This document shows positions 1 to 5,670 of a DNA stretch of 8,410 nucleotides, piece by piece. The position numbers were made by a program, and so were the translations under genes. The stretch comes from CAYYHA01 sp964471535 (GTDB lineage: Bacteria > Myxococcota > Myxococcia > SLRQ01). The notes under the pieces were generated by a model. The model was not told where the DNA came from, ran no database searches, and worked only from the letters and a program-made list of their open reading frames with translations. Positions within the stretch are counted from its first letter, which is position 1; every line of letters begins with the position of its first letter. The stretch lies in contig CAYYHA010000190.1 in assembly GCA_964471535.1 (NCBI GenBank), forward strand, positions 1 through 8,410, given 5' to 3'.

Positions 1-720
1 AAGCCGGTGGACCTCGCCGTCCACCCGAACGCGCAGCGCCTCTCCCGCTTCGTCGATGTCGACGAGCTCGAAGTGCGCCCCGGCGGGACGCGCCGACGGC
101 GCGCCGCCTGGCCCGGGAACCTGCACCCGATCGACCACCTCGCCGGGACGAAGCAGCATCTCACCAGCGAGCCCAAAGAAGAGTTCGGCGAGCAGCCCCA
201 CCACCACGAGGAGCGCGCCGATCCCGACCGCCGCGGTCCCCGCGCGGAGGGCGCGCGAGGGCAGGACGATCTCCAGGCCCTCGGGGGAGGCGCCCACCTC
301 CGCCGCCTCCCCCAGGCGCCGGGCCGCCCGCCGGGCCGCTTCCACCGGGCTGCGCTTGGTCAGGGGCCGGGGCGTGTCGCTGCCTCGCAGCCAGGCGACC
401 AGCCGGCCCCGGTGCTCCACCAGCGTGGCCAGCAGCGCCAAGGCCGTCGCAGTGCCCAGAAGCACGAGCCACCAGCCGTGCAGCGGATCGTTCAGCTCCA
501 AGAAGCTGTAGAGACGCTCGAAGACCGGGCTCTTCCGTGCATAGCGGAGCAGTGCGTGCCGTCCCGTATCGGAGTGCGCGTAGGCCGCGAGCGCCACCCC
601 GGAGGCGAAGAGGCCCAGGAGCCAGACGAGGCGCCGGGGCTGTGCAAAGCCGTGCCACAAGAACCCGACGAGATCGGCGGCCCGGCGCCGCCGGCCCAGC
701 TCACGCGTCGCCGTCGCCAT
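1..720 (-). CDS. ResB-like cytochrome c biogenesis membrane protein (partial, C-terminus off the left edge)
   Basis: An open frame runs from an ATG at 720 to the window edge without a stop, giving the first 240 residues. I see hydrophobic segments at about 31-48, 83-100 and 159-183. The stretch around residues 72-100 (a leucine-rich helix, then NDPLHGWW, then a long hydrophobic run) and the third segment followed by LRPGE match the layout of ResB (Ccs1) proteins. In the family, ResB works with ResC/CcsA in system II cytochrome c maturation, handling apocytochrome and heme on the outer face of the cytoplasmic membrane. The start overlaps the end of the upstream tetraheme cytochrome gene by 20 bp, so the two are probably co-translated, which supports a role in maturing that cytochrome. 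No strong Shine-Dalgarno precedes the ATG. The large periplasmic domain and any resC/ccsA partner would lie beyond the edge. Family assignment is by pattern recognition and moderately sure. Confidence 0.7.
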   Translation of the reverse strand, partial: MATATRELGRRRRAADLVGFLWHGFAQPRRLVWLLGLFASGVALAAYAHSDTGRHALLRYARKSPVFERLYSFLELNDPLHGWWLVLLGTATALALLATLVEHRGRLVAWLRGSDTPRPLTKRSPVEAARRAARRLGEAAEVGASPEGLEIVLPSRALRAGTAAVGIGALLVVVGLLAELFFGLAGEMLLRPGEVVDRVQVPGPGGAPSARPAGAHFELVDIDEAGEALRVRVDGEVHRL

Positions 721-1246
721 CCGAAGCTCGGGGATCCGCGGAACGCGATGAGGGCGCCGTGGCTTCGCCGGTCGGCGCCGCCTCGGCGGGCCAGTGGCGG
801 ATTCGCGCTCGCTTGCGATCGAAGTCGAAGGGCTCCAGGTTCGGCGCCGTCTCGTCGTGGCACCGAGCGCAGGTCGACGCATCGGGATCCACCAGCCCCA
901 CCGCACGTGCCAGTTCGGCATCCCGCATCACGTATTCGGGATAGTAGTACTGCCCTGCGCCATGGCAGGCCTCGCACTGCACTCCCTCGAAGCCGGCCTG
1001 GCGTGCGGGGGCATGGCAGCGCAAGCAGCGGGCGTTCTTTTGCTGCCTGGGCCCAAGCGCCGCCTCGGCCCGCGCATGGGGGCCGCGCTTCCATGCCTCG
1101 TAGGCGTCGGGATGGCAGGTGGCGCAGGTGGCCGCCCCCACGGGATCCGCGGCCCACGCGAGCAGTGGGACGGCCACGAGGGCGAGCGCGGCCCCGAGGG
1201 CCGCTGCACCGAGGAGAGCCATCGCCGAGGCAGGAGGCGGTCGCAT
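701..1246 (-). CDS. Secreted tetraheme cytochrome c (cytochrome c-554-like)
   Basis: The 181-residue protein has four CxxCH heme-attachment motifs: CATCH at 41-45, CLRCH at 74-78, CEACH at 91-95 and CARCH at 126-130. An N-terminal hydrophobic segment at about 9-32 ending in AWA-AD looks like a Sec signal peptide cleaved near residue 32, which places the hemes in the periplasm. Motif spacing, GPHA after the first heme, GVQCEACHG at the third and a YYPEY run afterwards resemble the cytochrome c-554 (PF13435-type) family of multiheme electron carriers. Redox partner and substrate cannot be read from the sequence. The last 30 residues are low-complexity and acidic. Two starts are possible, the ATG at 1246 and one eight codons in at 1222. 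Both leave a usable signal peptide and neither has a clear ribosome-binding site. It is followed by the ResB-like gene (20-bp overlap) and lies divergent to the gene at 1372. Confidence 0.9.
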   Translation of the reverse strand: MRPPPASAMALLGAAALGAALALVAVPLLAWAADPVGAATCATCHPDAYEAWKRGPHARAEAALGPRQQKNARCLRCHAPARQAGFEGVQCEACHGAGQYYYPEYVMRDAELARAVGLVDPDASTCARCHDETAPNLEPFDFDRKRARIRHWPAEAAPTGEATAPSSRSADPRASDGDGDA

Positions 1247-1278
1247 CCCTGCGGGTCATCCCACAGGGCCCCGCCCCG

Positions 1279-1339
1279 GGTCAACGTTCCCGCCGCGCAG
1301 CGCCGCACCCGAGGGGACGGGCGGGCGGGCGCGTTGACC
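1279..1339. repeat. 8-bp perfect inverted repeat in the divergent intergenic region
   Basis: GGTCAACG at 1279-1286 and its exact complement CGTTGACC at 1332-1339 face each other, with centres 53 bp apart, close to five helical turns. Read outward, each arm gives TTGACC, a 5/6 match to a sigma-70 -35 hexamer, about 32 bp before the start codon on its own side (1246 on minus, 1372 on plus). No convincing -10 follows on the plus side. On the minus side GGATGA at 1261-1256 is only a 3/6 match at 17-bp spacing. It could be twin promoters, an operator pair, or chance. Confidence 0.35.
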
Positions 1340-1371
1340 GTGCCGGCCCGGCTTTGGTTTCCTTGCACGGG

Positions 1372-1812
1372 ATGAAAGCTCTCGCGCCGCTCGTGCTCCT
1401 CCTCCTCCTCTGTCCCCCCTTCCTCGCCCACGCCCGGGAGTGGAACGGCATCGCGCCGGGCAAGGCGACCGCTTCCACGGTGAAGAAGCGTTTTGGAGAG
1501 CCGACCCAGACGAAGAAGAAGGGGGAAACGACAATCCTCTCCTACTCCGGGGAGAAGGCGATCGAGGGAACCCGTCAGACCAACTTCTACGTCGGTGCCG
1601 GGGGCGTGGTGCACGAGATCCACGTCTTCCCGAAGGCCCGCATCGACCTGGAAACGGTGGTGAACACCTTTGGGAAGAAGTTCGTGAAGCGGATGACCGA
1701 CACCTTCCGCACCTACCTCTTCTACGAAGGGCAGGGGCTGGTCGTCTTCCTCGATGAGGAGGGCAAGGCGGTCTACTCCATCGTCTTCACCGAGGCCCGC
1801 GGCGGCGGATGA
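1372..1812 (+). CDS. Small exported protein of unknown function
   Basis: The product has 146 residues. Residues 1-21 are a clear Sec signal peptide: KAL, then a leucine-rich core, then cleavage after AHA. The cysteine at 14 lies in the hydrophobic core and is followed by two prolines, so a lipoprotein is unlikely. The mature part begins WNGIAPGKAT and carries STVKKRFGEP. This 'W.gi.pGk......kkrfG.P' opening resembles small periplasmic proteins with a BamE/SmpA-like alpha-beta fold, but I do not recognise a named family. The rest alternates short beta-like and charged stretches and ends in three glycines. I chose the ATG at 1372 because it starts the signal peptide; the same frame is open far upstream only because of high GC. 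The stop overlaps the coaE start in an ATGA, so the two are translationally coupled. Function unknown. Confidence 0.8.
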   Translation: MKALAPLVLLLLLCPPFLAHAREWNGIAPGKATASTVKKRFGEPTQTKKKGETTILSYSGEKAIEGTRQTNFYVGAGGVVHEIHVFPKARIDLETVVNTFGKKFVKRMTDTFRTYLFYEGQGLVVFLDEEGKAVYSIVFTEARGGG

Positions 1813-2411
1813 CGACACGGGTCATCGGGCTGACGGGGGGAATCGGAACGGGGAAGAGCACGGTCGCTCGGATGCTCGCCGAGCACGGCGCCACGGTGGT
1901 CGACGCCGATGCGCTGGCGCGGGAAGTGGTCGCACCAGGACAGCCGGCGCTGGAGGCGATCCGGGCCCGCTTCGGCCCCGAGGTGCTCACCCCCGAGGGG
2001 CATCTCGACCGGGCCGCACTGGGTCGGATTGTCTTCTCCGATCCCGAGGCGCGCAGGGCCCTCGAGGCGATCACGCATCCGCGGATCGCCGAGCTGGCCC
2101 AACGGCGCATCGAGACGGCCCGCCGCCGTGGAGATCCCATCGTCGTCTACGATGCTGCGCTGATCGTGGAGAAGGGTCTCCAGGACGCCTTCGACGGCCT
2201 TCTGGTGGTGCGCACCGATCCAGCGACGCAGATCGCGCGGGTGATGGCCCGCGACGGCATCGGTCGGGAGGAGGCGGCGGCACGCATCGCCGCACAGCTC
2301 CCGATCGAGGAAAAGGTGAAGGTCGCCGACTGGGTCATAGACAACTCGGGCAGCCTCTCGGAGACTCGGCGGCAGGTCGACGCGCTGTGGGAGAAGTGGC
2401 GGGGGAGATGA
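1809..2411 (+). CDS. coaE: Dephospho-CoA kinase
   Basis: CoaE phosphorylates the 3'-hydroxyl of the dephospho-CoA ribose with ATP, the last step of coenzyme A synthesis, in the cytosol. The 200-residue protein has the family's usual length and landmarks: P-loop GGIGTGKST at 10-18, DADALAREV at 32-40, THPRI at 89-93, RD at 148-149, Q163, and AD..IDN at 173-179 near the C-terminus. The usual 'PLL(F)E' motif reads AALIVE at 116-121, a substitution that does not touch the nucleotide-binding residues. The ATG at 1809 sits within the stop of the upstream exported-protein gene, and the stop overlaps the next ATG in the same way, so the three genes behave as one translational unit. No strong separate Shine-Dalgarno is visible. 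Identification is secure. Confidence 0.96.
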   Translation: MTTRVIGLTGGIGTGKSTVARMLAEHGATVVDADALAREVVAPGQPALEAIRARFGPEVLTPEGHLDRAALGRIVFSDPEARRALEAITHPRIAELAQRRIETARRRGDPIVVYDAALIVEKGLQDAFDGLLVVRTDPATQIARVMARDGIGREEAAARIAAQLPIEEKVKVADWVIDNSGSLSETRRQVDALWEKWRGR

Positions 2412-3688
2412 GCAAGACCAAGAAGACGACGACGAAGAAGACAAAGCCGGCACGGAAGCGAGCCGGATCCCGATCGCCAGGGACGGCCAAGAAGACGCGG
2501 CGAGCCACCGCGCGTGCGCCCACGGATCGCCTGCCCTTCGTACCCGACGGCGAGGGGCGCGTGCACTTCGTCACCGGCTACCCCGGCTTCATCGGAAAGC
2601 GCCTGGTGGAACGCCTCGCCCGCCAGCAACCCCGTGCGAAGATCTACGTGCTGGTACAGGAGAAGTTCGAGGCCGAGGCGGAGCGCTACGTCTCGGAGAT
2701 TACGCGCGGCCGGGGCACCGCGGGGGTCGAGATCCTCGTCGGAGACATCATCGACATGGATCTGGGGCTCTCCGGAGACGAGTTCCGATCGCTGACGGAA
2801 TCGGTCACCGATGTATGGCACCTCGCTGCGGTGTACTACCTGGGCGTGCGCCGGGACCGCATGCAGCGGGTGAACGTGGACGGCACCCGGCGGGTGCTCG
2901 AGCTGTGCCGGGAGATGAAGCGTCTTCGCCGGCTGAACTACATGTCGACCGCCTTCGTATGCGGCGACCGGGTGGGCGTGATCGCCGAGGACGAGCTGGA
3001 GATGGGACAGCGCTTCCGCAATCCCTACGAGGAGACGAAGTACCACGCGGAAGTGATGGTGCGCGATGCGATGGCGGATCTGCCCATCAGTGTCTACCGG
3101 CCCGGCATCGTCGTCGGTGACTCACGGACCGGCGAAATCGACCGTTTCGACGGCCCCTACTACCTGGGCATCCTCCTCGTGACGTCGCCGGTGGCGGTTC
3201 CGCTCCCGCTCCCTGGGGATGGCGTCGCCCCCCTCAACGCCGTCCCCGTGGACTTCGTGGTCGACGCGATGCTGGTCCTGTCGGAGCGGCCGGAAGCAGA
3301 GGGCCGGACCTTCCACCTGGTCGACCCGAACCCGATGTCCTCACGTCGGGTCTACGAGCGCATCGCCGAACGCACGGGCAAGCGCCTGCCTCGAATGACC
3401 CTCTCCTACCGCCTGACGGACGCCTTGATGCGACTTCCGGGCCTCGAACGCCTCATCCGTCAGCAACGGCAGGCGGTGGCCTACGTCAACCATCTCGCCA
3501 TCTTCAACTCGCACAATACGCTGGAGCTGCTCGATGGAACCGGGGTGCGCTGCCCGCCGCTCGAGCGCTACCTCGACCGTCTCGTCGACTACGTGCAGCG
3601 CTACTACCGCACCCGGCGCAGCGACATGGAGATGGAGGCGGACCCCTTCGACTCCGAATCGGACGCAGCCTCGAGTTCGCCCACGTAG
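2408..3688 (+). CDS. Extended SDR / fatty acyl-CoA reductase-like NAD(P)-binding protein with lysine-rich N-terminal tail
   Basis: The product has 426 residues. Residues 1-40 are an unstructured tail rich in Lys, Thr, Arg and Ala. From about residue 51 a Rossmann domain follows: glycine motif GYPGFIG at 57-63, VGDI at 111-114, HLAA at 138-141, NVDGT at 156-160, STAFV at 180-184, and the catalytic pair Y207xxxK211. YRPGIVVGDSRTG at 230-242 is typical of the NAD_binding_4 (male-sterility/acyl-CoA reductase) group of extended SDRs. The likely reaction is NAD(P)H-dependent reduction of an acyl thioester or related lipid substrate; the substrate cannot be told from sequence. The ATG overlaps the coaE stop (ATGA), with GGGAG at 2389-2393 as a possible ribosome-binding site. 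The last 28 residues are acidic and serine-rich and are encoded opposite the end of the PilZ gene. Dehydratase or epimerase activity is an alternative. Confidence 0.85.
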   Translation: MSKTKKTTTKKTKPARKRAGSRSPGTAKKTRRATARAPTDRLPFVPDGEGRVHFVTGYPGFIGKRLVERLARQQPRAKIYVLVQEKFEAEAERYVSEITRGRGTAGVEILVGDIIDMDLGLSGDEFRSLTESVTDVWHLAAVYYLGVRRDRMQRVNVDGTRRVLELCREMKRLRRLNYMSTAFVCGDRVGVIAEDELEMGQRFRNPYEETKYHAEVMVRDAMADLPISVYRPGIVVGDSRTGEIDRFDGPYYLGILLVTSPVAVPLPLPGDGVAPLNAVPVDFVVDAMLVLSERPEAEGRTFHLVDPNPMSSRRVYERIAERTGKRLPRMTLSYRLTDALMRLPGLERLIRQQRQAVAYVNHLAIFNSHNTLELLDGTGVRCPPLERYLDRLVDYVQRYYRTRRSDMEMEADPFDSESDAASSSPT

Positions 3689-4305
3689 CGCAGAAGCGCC
3701 TCCTCGGACGAGCTCTCTGGCTCGAAGAGGAAGCGGATCCCGTAGCGCGGCGGGTCGAGGTCGGTCCGCGCCCACTTCACCTCGCCCTCGACGACGACCT
3801 GCTCGCCGGCGAGCTGCAGCGCCCAGCGGCCCCGTGTTCCCGGTGCGGGGGCCGGTCCCCCGACGATGCACATGCCGCTGCGGGAGAGATCGCGCACCTC
3901 GACCAGAGGCGCATGTGCATGCACCGGACGCGCCGAGATCACCGTGCTATGCCTCCGGTCGCCTCGCAGGGGCGAGTAGACCTGGGCGCTCTGGCAGCGG
4001 TCGAGGAGGTCCTCGAAGAGGTGGGCGTAGTTGGGGAAGAGGCCGAGTCCGACGCCGGGCCTCCCCTCGCCGGCAGCCTCCGCGCGCCGGCACCACAGCA
4101 CCGCGCCGGCGAGACGCACCGGGGGAAGCCCCCGCACCTCGATCACGACGATGAGGGGCTCGCCCGGCTCGATGGGATACGGCGACGCCGCTGCGCCCCC
4201 GGCGTCCAGGGGAACGAAGAGGCCGCCGTAGGGCATGTCACGCAGCCGCAGCGCCAAGAGCTTCGCGGCATCGTCGAGCCGCAACTGGAGCGTCGGGGCG
4301 CTCAT
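3604..4305 (-). CDS. Two-domain PilZ protein, probable c-di-GMP receptor
   Basis: The product has 233 residues and appears to hold two PilZ-like beta-barrel modules. The second (about 110-196) keeps both c-di-GMP-binding signatures: RxxxR as RGDRR at 114-118 and DxSxxG as DLSRSG at 139-144, followed by VEGEVKWAR and YGIRF, which are typical PilZ strands. The first (about 5-102) has the PilZ outline (PYGGLFV, AGAVLWCRR, GVGLGLFP) but DMPYGG in place of DxSxxG and no RxxxR, so it is probably a non-binding structural or protein-contact domain. PilZ proteins pass c-di-GMP signals to motility, exopolysaccharide or secretion machines; the partner here is unknown. The ATG at 4305 overlaps the argG stop in an ATGA, which fixes the start and implies co-expression with argG. 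The last 28 codons overlap the convergent reductase gene. The tail after residue 212 is Ser-rich and looks disordered. Confidence 0.85.
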   Translation of the reverse strand: MSAPTLQLRLDDAAKLLALRLRDMPYGGLFVPLDAGGAAASPYPIEPGEPLIVVIEVRGLPPVRLAGAVLWCRRAEAAGEGRPGVGLGLFPNYAHLFEDLLDRCQSAQVYSPLRGDRRHSTVISARPVHAHAPLVEVRDLSRSGMCIVGGPAPAPGTRGRWALQLAGEQVVVEGEVKWARTDLDPPRYGIRFLFEPESSSEEALLRYVGELEAASDSESKGSASISMSLRRVR

Positions 4306-5552
4306 CCCGCTGCGCCATCGCGACTGGTACGCCCGCCGGCCGCAGGCCCTCCGCCCCGCCGCGCCCGGGCCCGCAGGCGCAGCGACTCGATCCGGATGAA
4401 GCCGGCGGCGTCGCGGGGATCGTAGACGGTATCGGCTTCGAAGGTGGCGAGCGCCGGATCGTAGAGGCTCCGATCGGAGCGTCGCCCCACCACCTGGCAG
4501 GCCCCCTTGTAGAGCTTCAGCCGAGCCACACCGCTCACCGCCTCGCACACCTCGTCGACCAGCGCCTGCAGCGCCTCCCGCTCCGGCGCGTACCAGAAGC
4601 CGTTGTAGACCAGGGTCGCATAGCGGGGTGCAACCTCGTCGCGCAGATGGAGGGCCTCCCGGTCCAAGGTGATGGACTCCACCGCCCGCCGAGCCGCATG
4701 GAGCACGGTGCCACCCGGCGTCTCGTACACGCCTCGACTCTTGATGCCCACGAAGCGGTTCTCCACCATGTCGACGCGCCCGACGCCGTGGCGCCCCGCG
4801 AGCGTGTTGAGGCGCTCGAGGAGCGCGGCCGGGGAGAGTCGTTCACCGTCGACCGCCACCGGATCGCCCCGCTCGAACTCGATCTCCACGTACTCGGGCT
4901 TCTCCGGTGCCCGCTCCGGCGCGGTGGTGAGCACGAACATCTCCTCGGGGGGCTCGACCCACGGGTCCTCGAGGATGCCGCCTTCGAAGGAGAGATGGAG
5001 CAGGTTTCGGTCGGTGGACCAGGGGCGCTCCTTGCTGGTGGGCAGAGGAATCCCGTGCGCCTGCGCGTAGGCGGTGATCTCCTCGCGCCCTTGGAAGCTC
5101 CACTCCCGCCACGGCGCCACCACCGTGAGCGAGGGATCCAGGTAGGCGGCGGCGAGCTCGAAGCGTACCTGATCGTTCCCTTTGCCGGTGGCCCCATGGG
5201 CGATGGCATCGCACCCATACTGGTGGGCGATCTCCACCAGGTGGCGGGCGATGAGCGGACGCGCGAGCGCGGTCCCCAAGAGGTAGGTCCCCTCGTAGAC
5301 GGCCGCGGCACGCAGCGCCGGGAAGACGAAGTCGCGCACGAACTCCTCGCGCACGTCGCGCTGCTCGTAGGCGACCGCACCGGTCGCCGCCGCCTTCTCC
5401 GCCAAGGGCTCGAGCTCCTCCCCCTGCCCGAGGTCGGCGCAGAAGGCCACCACTTCGGCGCCGCGCTCCTCGATGAGCCACTTGAGGATGACCGAGGTAT
5501 CCAGGCCGCCGGAATAAGCCAGGACGATCTTGCGGGGCGATGGGCGTGCCAT
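4302..5552 (-). CDS. argG: Argininosuccinate synthase
   Basis: ArgG joins citrulline and aspartate using ATP to make argininosuccinate, the penultimate step of arginine synthesis, in the cytosol. The 416-residue product carries both family signatures: AYSGGLDTS at 12-20 (ATP pyrophosphatase loop) and GATGKGNDQVRF at 120-131. It also has YEGTYLLGTALARP at 86-99 (substrate pocket region) and ENRFVGIKSRGVYETPG at 264-280. The core ends near residue 392, and the last 20 or so residues are an Arg/Gly/Ala-rich extension not usual for the family, which leads into the overlap with the PilZ start. The ATG at 5552 is chosen because MARPSPRKIVLAYSGG is the normal ArgG N-terminus; the frame stays open 30 codons further upstream without ArgG-like sequence. 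No Shine-Dalgarno lies before this ATG, and a candidate promoter sits so close that the message may be leaderless. No argH is visible nearby. Confidence 0.97.
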   Translation of the reverse strand: MARPSPRKIVLAYSGGLDTSVILKWLIEERGAEVVAFCADLGQGEELEPLAEKAAATGAVAYEQRDVREEFVRDFVFPALRAAAVYEGTYLLGTALARPLIARHLVEIAHQYGCDAIAHGATGKGNDQVRFELAAAYLDPSLTVVAPWREWSFQGREEITAYAQAHGIPLPTSKERPWSTDRNLLHLSFEGGILEDPWVEPPEEMFVLTTAPERAPEKPEYVEIEFERGDPVAVDGERLSPAALLERLNTLAGRHGVGRVDMVENRFVGIKSRGVYETPGGTVLHAARRAVESITLDREALHLRDEVAPRYATLVYNGFWYAPEREALQALVDEVCEAVSGVARLKLYKGACQVVGRRSDRSLYDPALATFEADTVYDPRDAAGFIRIESLRLRARARRGGGPAAGGRTSRDGAAG

Positions 5553-5560
5553 GGGGGCGG

Positions 5561-5589
5561 ACCATAGCGGGTGCCGCCCTTCGCGTCGA
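5561..5589 (-). promoter_or_regulatory. Candidate sigma-70-type promoter for argG
   Basis: On the minus strand, TCGACG (5589-5584, 4/6 match to TTGACA) and TATGGT (5566-5561, 4/6 match to TATAAT) are separated by exactly 17 bp. Transcription would begin near 5554, one or two bases before the argG ATG at 5552. This fits the lack of a Shine-Dalgarno there. Weak hexamers in GC-rich DNA arise by chance, so this is a prediction. Confidence 0.35.
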
Positions 5590-5592
5590 TCC

Positions 5593-5604
5593 GTGCTGCA
5601 GCAC
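5593..5604. promoter_or_regulatory. 12-bp perfect palindrome upstream of argG
   Basis: GTGCTGCAGCAC is self-complementary over all 12 bases. It lies four bases upstream of the candidate argG -35 box, centred about 45 bp before the predicted transcription start, a position usual for activator sites. It does not resemble the AT-rich ARG box of E. coli ArgR. It may bind a dimeric regulator, or be chance. Confidence 0.3.
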
Positions 5605-5642
5605 CCGAGGGACCCACCGGGCCCGCCCCCGGCGCGCAGCAT

Positions 5643-5665
5643 CCGAGCGCAGTAGCCGAGCGCAG
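5643..5665. repeat. Tandem 10-bp direct repeat after the TPR gene
   Basis: CCGAGCGCAG occurs at 5643-5652 and again at 5656-5665, a 13-bp period with TAG between copies. It begins 5 bp beyond the stop codon of the TPR-protein gene and lies within the argG upstream region. It may be a regulator half-site pair or a small replication-slippage repeat; no wider array is present. Confidence 0.5.
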
Positions 5666-5670
5666 CGGCC

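Noticed and set aside
492..1259. A 255-codon minus-strand frame across the cytochrome and ResB-like starts
   Set aside because: It is frame-shifted relative to both, and the CxxCH motifs and membrane segments appear only in the chosen frames.
1357..1362. Plus-strand -10 box for the coaE operon 17 bp after TTGACC
   Set aside because: The sequence there matches TATAAT at only one of six positions, so no full promoter is called.
7..1371. Upstream part of a 601-codon plus-strand frame ending at 1812
   Set aside because: Only the part from the ATG at 1372 has a signal peptide and normal composition. The upstream part is an Arg/Pro/His-rich shadow of the ResB-like and cytochrome genes.
1372..1434. 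Lipoprotein signal on the exported protein because of the cysteine at residue 14
   Set aside because: The cysteine is inside the hydrophobic core, is followed by two prolines and lacks a lipobox-like small residue before it. AHA at 19-21 is a better signal peptidase I site.
928..1818. A 296-codon minus-strand frame opposite the exported-protein gene
   Set aside because: It is Arg/Pro-rich without recognisable motifs and is incompatible with the cytochrome reading frame and the clear coding signal on the other strand.
5617..5632. GC hairpin (CCGGG stem, six-base loop) after the TPR gene as a terminator
   Set aside because: There is no T-run on the downstream side and the stem is only five pairs. 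In this GC content such hairpins are frequent, so it is not reported as an intrinsic terminator.
5553..5642. N-terminal extension of ArgG to an upstream start at 5642
   Set aside because: The extra 30 residues do not resemble any ArgG N-terminus, while the ATG at 5552 gives the standard start just before the AYSGGLDTS loop.
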